Notes: generated by a model not told the origin, from the letters alone. Positions 49,301 through 60,300 are shown, numbered from the stretch's first letter. The stretch: 64,000 nt of DNA from Clytia hemisphaerica (GCA_902728285.1 CACVBU010000017.1:636420-700419), one strand, 5' to 3'. Numbers and translations are program-made.

Positions 49301-49472
49301 TCAAAATTGCAATTCTTCCATCAAATGACCATTTGACAGCATTTGGCCAAGAACAACCTGTGCTTAATGTGAAACTGTGGACTGAAGGGTCTTTCTCTTG
49401 ATCTTCATAAACTTCGTCAACTGCTTGGTCCGCCATATTCATTGCCATGCGTCCCCAACCATGCGGACCCAT
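34363..49472 (-). CDS. GTF3C4: General transcription factor 3C polypeptide 4 (TFIIIC90)
   Basis: Subunit of TFIIIC, the nuclear factor that binds the A and B boxes of tRNA genes and recruits TFIIIB and RNA polymerase III. Nine exons: 49278-49472, 42788-43044, 41677-42179, 41165-41334, 39512-39707, 39105-39256, 37912-38150, 36005-36180, 34363-34958. Phases close to 2484 nt, 827 aa (human 822). Residues about 30-500 give WD-like beta-propeller strands (WSFDGRIAILTDNVIHVL; NLHWSPLGCTSDGR, SILATQSANGEIYI; SPIVSLQTVKDRFIVTASHG). Residues 746-827 are the zinc-binding C-terminus: CPYCGADICL, CRNGHKYVRC, CIGCD, CPFCGCRF. Residues about 650-740 are an acidic, low-complexity linker. Intron 1 (6.2 kb) is full of transposons; intron 7 is a minisatellite. 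The start could be a later Met in exon 1 (MAMNMADQ). Confidence 0.93.
36181..37853 (-). repeat. 57-bp minisatellite filling GTF3C4 intron 7, each unit carrying a 3' splice-site copy
   Basis: About 30 units; the consensus in the transcribed direction includes TTTTCGTTTCAGAGCGAACG, then CTTTCTAGACTTTCAAAGC and ATAGACCAAAGAATGGGA. Some units are 56 bp or shortened to about 36 bp. A block of about 460 bp is duplicated exactly (36391-36594 equals 36851-37054 and flanks). The first unit overlaps the real acceptor: exon 8 starts TTTCAG/AGCAAACGCTTTAACA, and the array has TTTCAG/AGCGAACGCTTTCTAG. Only about 58 bp of intron 7 lies outside the array. Confidence 0.92.
38297..38687. mobile_element. CCTTAAGG MITE, copy in GTF3C4 intron 6
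   Basis: Starts ccttattaagggaagaaatt and ends aatttcttcccttaagg, flanked by TA on both sides. The core has several near-palindromes gcggaatttaatttcgcg. Nearly identical to 55400-55843 over most of its length, including the non-palindromic middle (gattgagaagaagttatcaa). Confidence 0.88.
42363..42555. repeat. Dispersed repeat, copy 2 (paired with 7252-7435)
   Basis: Same ordered phrases as copy 1: aatcaaataaaccaatcctc, tgctatttttcac, gaattttctgatat, tatgggaatatcagca, ccccatcgagttt, tcctaccgag. It lies in intron 2 of GTF3C4. Confidence 0.6.
43089..43722. mobile_element. GGACCTACC-family element, right end damaged
   Basis: Starts tggacctacctgg, contains tgctctgtcacattttggcc, gattcaatcctgagaaaag, a short (acgg/acga) array at about 43673-43690, and gttaatttataggacctcca, after which the terminus is lost. 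The 21 bp before it (aacaagtgatacttttatgg) also precede the 44036 copy. Confidence 0.7.
43883..45450. mobile_element. Outer inverted-repeat element with a nested GGACCTACC copy
   Basis: Left end ctaaagtctattcacgataa then gtgtgcactc is exactly inverted at the right end; the arms stay alignable for about 110 bp (ataacttttgaaggaattct, aatctttataaatttgg). A second inner inverted pair (tctaaaaatgaagatgaaaa) lies at 44965-45330. The 44036-44951 element sits inside the left arm region. All lie in GTF3C4 intron 1. Confidence 0.8.
44036..44951. mobile_element. GGACCTACC-family element, intact ends
   Basis: Starts tggacctacctggat and ends ccaccggggtaggtcca. Inside are two degenerate copies of the family module (tcgggctccgtcacattt; ttttggcccaaattggccc) and an (acga/acgg) array at 44884-44910. 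About 916 bp, no transposase. Confidence 0.78.
45451..46600. other. GTF3C4 intron 1, no feature recognised
   Basis: AT-rich, with two copies of aaactaacgtctttc at about 46279 and 46309 and a GGTGGGCGGTGGGCG patch at about 46387. No coding signal. Confidence 0.4.
46600..47017 (-). mobile_element. Probable tRNA-derived SINE
   Basis: On the minus strand the 5' end (47017) begins gaggcattg, with an A-box-like TGGTATAGTTTTC (46996-47008) and a B box GGTTCGATTCCC (46953-46964). An anticodon-like stem CCTTG/CAAGG encloses a 9-nt loop. The acceptor arm does not pair, so it is not a functional tRNA. The following about 350 bp would be the SINE body. Same strand as GTF3C4, in its intron 1. Confidence 0.55.
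47020..48632. other. GTF3C4 intron 1, no feature recognised
   Basis: Two reading frames on the plus strand (46843-47283 and 47775-48041) show no recognisable domain and the first overlaps the SINE. I see nothing else I can support. Confidence 0.4.
48633..49230. mobile_element. TIR element next to GTF3C4 exon 1
   Basis: Left end taaggggtcactcgcatatc then ttcctgcaactaacgtcatt and gtgacgc; right end is the inverse with few mismatches, about 50 bp. C-runs follow each arm (cccccccaccccc). No recognisable transposase in about 600 bp. Ends 47 bp before the exon 1 donor. Confidence 0.82.
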
Positions 49473-49829
49473 CTACATCGGTCTTTGGGAGCCAGTACCT
49501 TAAAAACTGCTGAGTATGCAATAAATAAAGTGGTGCAAGTCGTGAAAATTACGTAATCAATTTCTCGAATCTTTCCTAGAAACGCTTACACTATGGGGGT
49601 AATTCCTGCTTAAAGAATAATTTTTTCTCTGGAATATTACCTCCTTAGCATTTGTGTTCAGGGTTCCGCCTCTAGCTGTGTTACATAAGGAGACGTCATC
49701 GGATCGAAGTGGGACATTATTTGGAAGAAATTCTAGATCTTGGCTAGTTTTGAGAGGTTTTCACTTGAAAGTTTCAATTTGTTGAAAGGAAATCTTAAGT
49801 TTCAAGAATTTATCAATCATTTGTTAGTT
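49473..49829. promoter_or_regulatory. Shared head-to-head promoter region of GTF3C4 and ZNF598
   Basis: The start codons of the two divergent housekeeping genes are 357 bp apart. I see no TATA box on either side and no obvious CpG island. Divergent spacing under 1 kb suggests a bidirectional promoter. Confidence 0.55.
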
Positions 49830-52800
49830 ATGGATACTAGGGATAGTCAACTCACCCCTTCTACTACAGCCGAAATAACATGTATGGTTTGTTGTGAAGA
49901 CTCAGACTGTTTTTCCATTGGAGCATGTGATCATCCAATTTGCTTTAAATGTTCAGCAAGAATGAGAGTTCTTTCCAACCAGAAATATTGTCCAAGCTGC
50001 CGAACAGAGTTAGATCAGGTATACCATTTCTATAAGTGGGATTTTTTATGTAGAGGTCCACTCCAGAAACGTCTGGAACTGGAGCAAAATAAAGTGCTGT
50101 TTTTTCGTGCTCTGGAACGCGTGAAGATTCCGCAGCCTTTCCGGTGTTCCAGAGCAAGATATCCGCAATATAATTACGATAGCACTCGCTGTGTTTTGTG
50201 AAAATTGATTGTGCATGCACTTAAAATACAGTATAAAAGAAAATGTTTCTCAATATTTCGACCACGTGATCAGTGATGCTTTCGAATATAATGAGAGTAA
50301 TATAATGTAATCAATGATGTTTTCAACTCAAGGGACCTGCGTGATAATTTCTTGTTTTTGACCAAAGTCCATCACCTTACGTGGGGACAAACATTTTTTT
50401 GTAAACATGTTTAAACAGTTCCGTGGAGTGGTCCTACATCCGACAGCCCTGCCTAAATCCGATGAAGTTTTTCAAAGATACAAACTAAAATAAAAACAAA
50501 CCTTTCCCTGTGATGCAATGAAGATACCGTCAACTGCTCTAACTTGGGACGATTGGTCGAAACATGGGATGGTTGATATCTGGTCTGTATTTTCACTTAG
50601 GCGGCAATCACAAATATCTTAGTTTCGCGTTGCCCATCCGACTCTCAAAAATTGAGTACCGTAGAGTCGTCTAATCTCGACATACGTCTTGCAATCTCGA
50701 CACCGGATCTGTAAAATAATCAAAACAAACCTTGAATGAAATTCTTGGTATCATTCTTATCGAACAAGTTCATCCATCAAACTAGAAGTTCAGTAAACAT
50801 TGCCATCCTTTCAATTAAAAAAAAACAGCCAAATTATAAGCAGTTTTACACAACACACGAAACGCATGCAAACTTCCTCGTAACTTTCTCGTGTCCATCA
50901 TTAAAATTTTACAACTTTATTACGCTTCAAGTCACGTGATAAAAATAATTCGCGCGCTTAGTCGACCTGGTTTCCATCTCCTTTTTATTTATTGCAAGCA
51001 CACGCTCTAGGCGCTAGGAGGCCGCGTTAAACTTCTAGACGCCGCACCTAGCACACCCGGTCCCTTTTCAAATTCATAAGGAAACCGGGTTCTTTTAATT
51101 ATTTTCGGTTCACGGTAAAAAGGTCTACTAAAAAATTCCTCGCGTGCAAAATGTTGTTGTGATTTCGGCATCTTCGTTGAAAGCATGCTAATTAGTTTTT
51201 TAGTGATTACTACATCGTTAAAGTGTTCTTTTCAAATATAAGTAATAACAGTTCACATTTCTCATATTATATTAACAATCTGTGACGTGGATAGAGAGAG
51301 AGAACAATTTAGTGATTGATTGATAACTTTAGTATGTATTTGTTTATGTTTGATTTTTTATTTCGAAGACCAGCCTACAGCTATGTCGAGATTGCAAGAC
51401 GTATGTCGATATTAAACGACTTTACGGTAGAATTGAGTTTGTGAGTCGGTAAATTTGTCTAACTTTTTCTGTTAATGACCTTGCCTTCGTTCAAAAATTT
51501 TATTATTGCCAATTTTTTGCGAGCAATTTCTAGCGCATTCGCAGCATTTTTACTTTGTTTATCATTACATGCGCCATTTTGGGGTCAGAGGTCACTGTGT
51601 TCAAAGGTCATAATTTTAAACCGCCCATTGCACGCGGTTGTTTTGACTGCTGGCTGGCTGGTTTCCTCCAAGAATGCACTCCAAAAATGGATGGAAAAAT
51701 GGAAACCCGAAAATTTTTAACTCAAATCAAATACCTTTGGAGGTTCGGTGAAATGGGGGCTGAATTGCCATCCCATGTTTTGTCACATAGTCTCAAGTTA
51801 GAGCAGTTAACGATACCAAAGTGTCAACTAAACTGAGAGATTTGATACACTGAACCAATTGAACCTGATAACAATAATTGCTTCTTATACAAAGATTTTT
51901 TTATTACAAAATTGTTAATGTTTCAAACTTGAGCAGCGGATTCACAATAATAGAGGTAATTATTTTTACAACTCACACTTTTTTGATCACATTAATTGAC
52001 ATCTTGACATTATAGTCATCTTGTTAGATGTTCTGATGTTTTGTTTCGAGAGTTCTTGCAATAGTTTATTGTTCAACTTGGAGAAGGAATGTTTGTTAAC
52101 ATAGAATTTTTTTTCATAGGAGTTATTTGGGGGGTCTGGTTTAGGCAGGGCTGTAGGATTTAGGACCACTCAGGGTTTTATTTAACGTGTTAAAAATCAC
52201 TTGCTCCGGAAGCACTGGAAAAGATCCGGAACTTTCCAGAGAGAAAAATAGTGTTTTTTAGCTGCTCCGGAAAACTCTGCACCGAGAGCAGGGGGGTCGG
52301 TACTAAAATCCAAGACATATATGAGTGCTAAAAGGTTTATTGACCATTTTTGACATACCTTCACCTGCCAAGAGGGTCCTTAAATGTAGCAGTGTGATGA
52401 TGGGATAACCAGGCCGAATTCTATAGAGGCAGGGCAGCATCCTTTTAAAATAGAGCACTTTTCTGCTGATTTTATGTAAAAAGGGCTATTTTATCATTAT
52501 TTTTCTTAGTTCTTGAAGGGCAGCGACTGTAAAAAGGCATGAAAAATGGTCAAAATCGATTGATTCCTATAATCAATAGGTTATGAGGCCTTTTCTATAA
52601 AATTGTGAGTATCAATTGATCATCAATTGGTTTTTTTATCCGTTGGCTATCAATCAATCATTTTATAGGAGTGTCAATCAATAACAATGAATAGACTGAT
52701 GATTCTGTGTGTGAAGACGTCATTACTTGCACCCACGATCAGCCATTTTTGCTAACAAATGGTAGAAATAACATACAGGATAAATTCGGTTGGTTCGAAA

Positions 52801-55800
52801 CGCAGGACACAGGTCATACAAACTACAGACCGGAAAATTGTAACACACTTGTAACGTAACATATAGAAAATACACTATTTTAGAAGATTTTAACAACAAA
52901 CCATAAATGCCAAACGATTGACTGTTTTAGAGATATGAAAAAAGTGACGTCGTTTTCATCAAAATTACAAGGCAGGGGATAAAAATATTGATATAGTTAT
53001 GAAATATAAACCTTTGATGCCACTTTAATCAATTTTTGTTATCATACCCAAGGTGATGCAGGAGATATAATGAGATATGATATAGCGATTGTGAAATAGC
53101 TTTTTTCCTGCCAGGAGGCTGTTTAAAGATGAGATAAATATATATAACACATGTACTTTTGATATAACATATGTAACATACCAATGACATTGAAAAGATA
53201 ACTTCTATTATACATGATTATGTGTAATGTATGATATAAGTATTACAGGTCCATGTTATACACGGCACAGAATGCAAACACACGTGGTAGGCACGTGGAT
53301 AGATTTTGTTCTTTAACTTTAAAAAGGTTTCAGATCAATAAAATACCTTCAGAATGGTATTTCTAACGATTGCGATTGTTTTTCAAATATTTTCTTTGTT
53401 TTTTACATCAATTAAAGCTGACCTGTCAGCACTGACCTGCGTCTTGTCTTATGCGTCCTGTCTCCTGCATTTTGAACCAACCGGGATAAATTCAGTAGCA
53501 CCTTGATAGGCAGTCTATGCTTAAACTCCTATATCAACATTACAGGATTCGAAGTGCGGGCCGATTTCACTTTCATTTTCAGTAGTTTCACTTTCGATTT
53601 CAAGCCAACATCTTAGCAAACGGGATGCTTGCCCATAGTTGCAGGGGTTTGTGCAAAAAATCAAACATAGAAAGATTTCCAAATGCAAATCCCCTATTTT
53701 CATTGAACCAATAAAAAATAAAACTTTTCCATGTTTCACTTTTTTGCACCAATTCTTTAAAATGAAAATATTTAAGATTTATTTAAGAAAAAATTAAGTT
53801 CCAATGGAAATTTGGAAAGGTTTGATCTGCGAAATATTTTGAAACAAAACTAAAAATTGTCAAATAAACTACTTTTTAAATGTTTACTGGCACTGGCATC
53901 AAAGGATATTTCAACAACCAACGTGCATGATTTGGCAGTAAAAGTCACAAATTTATGAAAATATTGTCTCCCAATAGTGCCATCAGGCTCGGGTGGAAAA
54001 CAGTACTTCTCAGTGAATTAAAACTTTGAACACTTTTTCTGAAATGTTGAAACCTTATTTATATAAAGATAATTATTTGGTTTTCCTTTCAGGTTGTTTA
54101 CTGTAGTCAACTGAAGAAATTCAACGAGTTTGTACTCAGTAAAATGTTAAGCAATCGAAAGTTTGGCATTCGCTTTGAAACGGCATTTGTTCGTAAAAGA
54201 TTTGACGCACTATTGGATTATGTGTGTATCGAATGTGGCGAAGGACCTTTAGGCTCCATGCAAGACTTGAAAAGCCATATCCGCAAAGAACACGAGAAAC
54301 AATTCTGTTTGATTTGTATCAAGAACGTGGTACTGTTCCCATCTGAACGCAAACTGTATAATAAGAAAGAACTTGTCAGACATCGCAAGGATGGAGATGC
54401 AGACGAAAAGTCACATAGAGGTTCGTTAAGCCTAAATCCTTCTCATCAAATCTCTGTTGAAAGTTCATTCGTTCATAGAAGACTTTCCGACTGAGGAACG
54501 TGTAAAATGAGGCACTTAAGAGTCCAAATTGAGCCTGTGGCAAATTGGCAAAGTGCCTGCTCCATCAGGTGGAAGTCTATTTGACGGAAGTTATAAAATG
54601 TAAACAAACCAGGACACCCTATCCATTATACAATATTTATCCACAAACCATTTTTTTTTGCTTTGAAAAAACTGTTTTGATCACAATTTTTATTTACAGG
54701 CCATCCTGAATGTCGTTTCTGTGATGAAAGGTACTTCGATAACGATGCACTTCTCCTTCACCTTCGAAAAAGTCATTTCTGGTGTCATTTCTGTGAACAC
54801 GATGGAAAGCAAGATTATTATGATGTTTATGAGAGCTTGCGAAGACATTTTGCTGACCAACATTTCTTGTGTGATGAAGGTACACGCTTTTCTTTTTATA
54901 ACAATAGTGTACTTTGGATGAGGGTCAAGTATTCTTAAGAAATTGCCAAAAATGAGAGTGAAATATTCTTAACGTATTCTTACTTTTTTAGACTTTTTTA
55001 GACTTTTTACAAACATGAGAAATGATTTTTGGACTTTTAAATGAACTTTTGGAACTTACATTTCTGTCTCAAAGTTTAAACAGGTTTAAATTCAAGTCTA
55101 ACAAAGGAAGCAGTTTTTTTCTGTTAGCCAAATACGAAATGACTAGAGGCTATTCTAAGGGTATTCTTACGATCTAGCCAATTTTCACCCTGATATTCTT
55201 ATAGAAGATATTCTTATAAAAAAAAAGCTTACATGGGGAAAACATTTTCATGGGTTGTTTAATTTTGATGAATCTCATTCACCAATAGACCTTATCGGAG
55301 TTTTTGATTTTTCTAAAAATACGATACATTGTGGCATTGTTTCGAGTGTATTACAATAGAATTCCCTGGATGAATTCCTAAGAGATTTCTATTGTAATAC
55401 CTTAAGGGAAGAAATTTTCGCGAGAAGAAATTTTCGCGGAATTTAATTTCGCGAATCAGAGTTTCAAAATGGCAAATTCCGTGGAATTTAATTTCGCAAA
55501 TGAGCCAATTTCAAAAGTTTCACGGAATTTAATTTCGCGATTGAGAAGAAGTTATCAACTTAGATTAACTTTTAAGCATCACGGAGTTGTTTATATTTGT
55601 TTATATTTGATAAAAAATACACATTATAATGCTTAAAAATCAATTGTGTCCATCTTTTTTGGTAACACCTGGTCAAAAACAACAAAATAAAAAAAGAGGA
55701 AAAAAAATCGAATTTCGCGGAATTTAATTTCGCGATTTAACAATTTTGGTGTGTTTCGCGGAATTTAATTTCGCGAATTACGCCCCAATTCGCGAAAATT

Positions 55801-58800
55801 TCTTCCGCGAAAATTTCTTCCGCGAAAATTTCTTCCCTTAAGGTACACTCGAAACAATCCCACAATGCATCGCTTTTTTTAGAAAAATCAAAAACTCTGA
55901 TAAGGTCTGTACATCGGGATGATGAGATGGAACTTTTACAAGATACTTCACTAATTGGTATGAAGTAATAAAAATGACTCGTTCTTTAGAAAAAGTAACG
56001 TGTTATTACATGTTAACCAAACCAAATCAAACGAGAGTTTCTTGTAAAAACTCCAACTTGTACCAATACAACAATGCCTGCTTTTAATCCTTATTTATGT
56101 AGCTAAGTGTAGAGGGAAGATTCAATGACGCTCTGTTTTTCGATATTTGGGCGCCCCTCGAAGATTACTTTTTGTGCTTTCATTGTCAAATCGCTACTGA
56201 ATTTTAATAAAACTTGCTTGCTTTTAAACTTATTCATGTAGCTAACTGTAGATGGAAGATTCAAAAAAGTGAAAGAGATTCTAGAGAAAACAGAAGAAGA
56301 TAAAAATGAAGATTGAAAATACTTTACGTATTCATTCATCCAACATTGTAAAAATTTCTCTATCACGAACAATGACATAGATTTTGTTTTTTATCCTGAC
56401 CTTTTCACTATTATAGATGCATGCGCGAATGAGAAATTCACATCAGTGTTTCGTGACAAGATCGATTTTCAAGCGCACAAACTAGCCGCTCACCGCAAGA
56501 AACTGAATAAATATCAGGCTAAAAATGCCCGTAAAGTGGATATCGACTATAAGTAAGTCTCCAGCTTGAACATTTTTTATTGTATTTTCAAAGAAAGAAA
56601 GAAATTTCCCTGTAAACCAAATCACTCATTTAAAAACCTATCCCAACTTTTTTCTGTTACATTTATGACTTGATGCCAAACCTTTTTGTCCCTTGCTTTC
56701 AGTTCATCATTTTTCAGTGGTTCTATCTGTGCATGAAGCAAAATGATTGAATTTCTTTTTAAAATTTATAATCACTATTCTTTTTAGTTTTGGAGGGCGT
56801 TCATCAGGTGCCTCGGCATCTGGGGGCGGTGGGAGTACAATCACAGGGGCGGATTATGAAGACGTTAGACAGAGCGGTGAAAACAGGGGAGCCTCTGGTA
56901 AGTCAATAATAGCATTTAAGCGTTATTTACTGTACTTTAAAGCTTCAAAAAATAAACGCTTTTGAAAAAAGTGTGTAGAGTACACAGGGCGGGATGAATG
57001 ATTATCTGGCACCCAAATGCAGAAATTTTCATCCGACACGCTAAAGCTCTGAAGGTCGGGAAAATTTTCAACATCTGGAAGGTTTAGATATTACAGAATT
57101 TTTCAAGACCGCGTCAAGGATTTTTCAGTGGAAGGCTCGGTAACCCAGCCCTTGTCTTCGGAGATAAGTGGGTCCAACTGAAATAGTTTTAGGTTTACAC
57201 GAAAGGGTAGTTGAACCCGACTGGAAATGTGGCAGATCAAAGGCCGACCCTCTCCGATTGGAAATTGACCCTTTAGAGCTTTATCGTGGGTGTTTGCCAA
57301 CCCGCCGTCGGACTATCAGATAAGATAAATGATGTCTTGGATTTTTAGGAGGACGTTCGGCCGGTCGTTCAAACAACAACAACCATCGCTACCATCGCGA
57401 GAAGAACGGCACGTTGAATTTCTATGATTACGAAGATGTAGAGAAGGATCGGAAAAAGTTTTTGGGGAAAGCACGAAGACATGAAGCGGAGGAAGTCACC
57501 GATAACAATGAAAGGTACTTTGGCTTGGCTCTTCTTTGAGAGATTCAATCAGTAGAACCAGGGGGTCGGTAAAATCCCAGACATCATGTCATTTAGTGGT
57601 GGTGGTATACCATATTTTTAGTCCTTTTTGTGTCACCAAAAAGGTGGTATCCAGACAAAAGTTTTTGAAATTATTTAATGCATTCAGTCAAACCTCTCTC
57701 TTACCCTTGCCCTTACCCTTATTGCCATGGTGATTTTAACTCTCAGTGGATTTTATTAAAACTACCGGGTGACCCACGAAAAAGTTCGGACCTTTCTCGG
57801 CGTCTTGAGGCCGAACAAATGTCCCAAAGTGCTCGGAATATTGGTATTTAAAAAGTAGATATCCTAACTTAAAATTTGAGCTATCACTTTTTAAATTTGA
57901 CCAACTAGTTCTCTACTTATGACCTTTTAAACTCAAAATTCACTTTTCGGAAAGTGTAAAAAACACGTAAAAAAGAGGTATTAAATTAATGCAATCAATT
58001 AGAAAATCTCTTATAAATTGACTTATTTAACGAGTTTTATGACATTAATAATTATTAAAAACACCCTTTTAAAGTAGTTTTTGTTAAACCAAGACTAGTT
58101 TTTATCAAAATTGGCACTTTCAAGGACTTTTCTCAAAAAACTGTATATCAAAAACGTCTAAAAATACCTAATTTGATACCCCTTTTTTACCTGTTTTTTA
58201 CACTTTCCGAAAAGTGAATTTTGAGTTTAAAAGCTCATAACTAGGGAACTTGTGCGTCAAATTTAAAAAGTAATGGCTCGGATTTTAAGTTAGGATATCT
58301 ACTTTCTAAATAATAAAACTCCAAGCACTTTGGGACATTTGTTCGGCCTCAAGACGCCGAGAAACGTCCGAACTTTTTCGTGGGTCACCCGGTACTTTCT
58401 ATTCATAAAAAAATCATTTAAAAATGTCTCAAGGGAGTTAATCACCATGGTAATTGTTTGAATACGAGGCAAGTGATGTTTGTGACGTAATTTATGAAAC
58501 GGTCTATTATATTTGAAAATTTTGAAAAAGTTGAATTTCTGATTTTCCCAAAAGTTTTCATCAAAATGTAATTTTATTGCATAGTATGTGGCAAACGGCT
58601 AGGGCTCTTTTCAAGATTTACCATTTGTCTACTCGCAGAATCACCATTTATTGTTTGAGTCTCATTTCACACTGTCCTTCTTTCACAGGGCAAAGGTCGG
58701 TCGTCGCATGGCTGCAACGCGTTCACTCAGTCAATCTGAACCGGATATCCCTTCAAACTATAACAACCAAAACATCACGCTTGATGATGACGTCATTGGA

Positions 58801-60102
58801 TTCACGGAGCGGCTCGGCGATCATACTGAAAAACCGAAACCGAAAGAAAAAATTAAACCTGTTGTCAACAAAACGAAAGAAAGACAACCCAGTCCTTCTC
58901 CTCCTCCTCCTCCTCCTCCTCAACAACAACAACAAACGAAACCGAAAGTTGTCAAAGAAGATTTCCCTTCCTTACCTGGTGCTAAACACTATATCCCTCC
59001 AACGAGTAACAAGAAGCGGGCGGACGATTTTCCCGCGCTACCGAAAGCAGCGGCTAGTAAACCCAAACAAGCGAATTGGGGGACGAACAATAAAGACATG
59101 AAAGTGTTAAACGGTGTAGTGGTAAAAACAGCAAAAACTAAGAAAAAGGGGAAAACAAAAAACTCTAAAGTGACTGATGAGAATGATTTCCCATCACTTG
59201 GGCGGACGCCAGAGAAATCTGCTCCGCCACCGAGTAAATTTAATACATTTGTCGATGAAACGAATAGTACAAAACCGGTACAAAATGGTGGTTCGGCTTC
59301 ACAGAAGAAATATAACGAAAATAACGTTTCAAAGGAGAAAAGTAAACATGAGAAACAATCATCAAACCAACATTCATCACCTAAACCATCCAGTCGTCCC
59401 CCACCCGGACTTTCCACCAAACCGCCAGGCTTCTCCACCAAACCGCCAGGCTCCTCCACTAAACCGCCAGGCCTTTCATCAAAACCGCCAGGTCTTTCGG
59501 CCTCAAAACCGACTGCTTCCGCTCCGCCACCCGGTTACGCAAGTCAGCCAGCAGACACATCTTTAGCCGATCGCAATATGCGGCTTTTAGGAATGTTGAC
59601 GAAATTTTTGGATGATTTCAATATGAGCCTTTTTAAAGATTTATCAGGGAAATTGAGAAGAGGGCAAATTACTGCTAAAGCATATTACGATGGAATTAAT
59701 GAACTTTTGGGCCGTAATTTGAAATATGTATTTTCAGAGCTTGTTGCTTTGTTACCGGACGAACGAAAACAATCAGAACTGCTGCAAGTACACAACGATG
59801 CCAAGATTAAAACTAAACAAATAGTAGAAGAGAGAAGGGAGAAGAGCCTGGCAGCAGATTATACTAAACCGCAGACATGGGGTGCCAAAACGAACAAAAC
59901 TGTCGAAGAAAAATTACCTGAGAGTACATGCGAGAAATGTGGTGTTACCGTACGAAATGACTTGATACAGGAACACTTAGAGTCGCATGGTGAAGCTTTC
60001 CCTGCGCTTCCTGTCACCACTAAGAAAAAGAAGAATTATTCATTCAATCCTACAGTGCGCCATACTCGCCAAAATATGGTCAAAAGTGCCTGGTCTAAAT
60101 AA
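49830..60102 (+). CDS. ZNF598: E3 ubiquitin ligase ZNF598 (ribosome-collision sensor, Hel2 family)
   Basis: Recognises collided ribosomes and ubiquitinates small-subunit proteins (eS10, uS10), starting ribosome-associated quality control. Seven exons: 49830-50018, 54093-54420, 54700-54879, 56417-56552, 56788-56897, 57349-57514, 58689-60102. Phases close to 2523 nt, 840 aa (human about 904). RING: C18, C21, C33, H35, C38, C41, C54, C57 (CMVC, CDHPICFKC, CPSC). C2H2-type fingers follow at about 105-255: CIECG, CLIC, CRFCDERYFDND, CHFCEHDG, FLCDEG. Then GADYEDV and NFYDYEDV, repeated (D/E)DFP(S/A)L motifs, PPGL/PPGF proline repeats, the C-terminal helical domain (MLTKFLDDF...LLGRN...LVALLPDE) and a final finger CEKCG..HLESH. 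Start is the first ATG in frame before the RING. Confidence 0.95.
50425..52172. mobile_element. TIR element in ZNF598 intron 1, with a nested element
   Basis: Left end gagtggtcctacatccgaca then gccctgcctaaatcc; right end inverted reads gagtggtcctaaatcctaca then gccctgcctaaa. About 1.75 kb. The nested 50658-51430 element accounts for 0.77 kb. No transposase recognised. Confidence 0.75.
50658..51430. mobile_element. Nested TIR element, TACCGTAGAGTCGT ends
   Basis: Left end taccgtagagtcgtctaatc, tcgacatacgtcttgcaatc, tcgaca; right end is its inverse with few changes, over 45 bp. Flanks aaattgag (left) and gaattgag (right) suggest an 8-bp target duplication with one mismatch. Centre has ctctaggcgctaggaggccgc. 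Confidence 0.78.
52173..54060. other. Rest of ZNF598 intron 1, nothing recognised
   Basis: AT-rich, with atgatata/acatatgta-type low complexity at about 53080-53260. No supported coding frame or intact repeat. Confidence 0.4.
54881..55233. mobile_element. TACACG-family MITE starting at the ZNF598 exon 3 donor
   Basis: Begins tacacgcttttctttttata and ends ttcttataaaaaaaaagctt(aca). Inside are ttcttaa/attcttac motifs typical of the family. The first T is also the second base of the intron's GT (G54880, T54881). Confidence 0.6.
55288..55907. mobile_element. Outer MITE with GACCTTATC ends, interrupted by a second MITE
   Basis: Left end gaccttatcggagtttttga then ttttctaaaaa; right end inverse (agaaaaatcaaaaactctga, taaggtc). 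Inner parts also pair: cattgtttcgagtgtattac on the left with cactcgaaacaatcccacaatg on the right. The inner element 55400-55843 splits the right arm. Confidence 0.85.
55400..55843. mobile_element. CCTTAAGG MITE nested in the outer MITE
   Basis: Starts ccttaagggaagaaattttc and ends aatttcttcccttaagg, flanked by TA at 55398-55399 and 55844-55845. The core is about 95% like 38297-38687. It differs mainly by two extra gcgaaaatttcttcc units at the right end and one extra gcggaatttaatttcgcg. Confidence 0.9.
57763..58394. mobile_element. Long foldback MITE in ZNF598 intron 6
   Basis: Left end taccgggtgacccacgaaaa, agttcggac, then gtcttgaggccgaacaaatg, tcccaaagtgct; right end is the inverse. Pairing continues through aattcacttttcggaaagtg, so nearly the whole 630 bp is a hairpin with about 250-bp arms. 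TA at both edges. Confidence 0.88.
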
Positions 60103-60300
60103 TTTTTTAGTCATTTCATTTAAATTTTGTTTCATTTATTGATTTCAGTTTTTCTCATAAAAACGATAAATTCCTTCTTTTTGTATTGATCAAAATGTTC
60201 AAGACCTAATGAAATCATTGGAAAAATTGAAACTGATTCTCTACTTCTTTGGAACTTCCTCTTCCCTTGTTCCCAGAAGGTACGAAGGGAGGTTTTTATT

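Noticed and set aside
49740-49829. Upstream extension of ZNF598 from a TTG at 49740
   Set aside because: A TTG start is not expected; the first in-frame ATG (49830) lies 17 codons before the RING, as is normal for the family.
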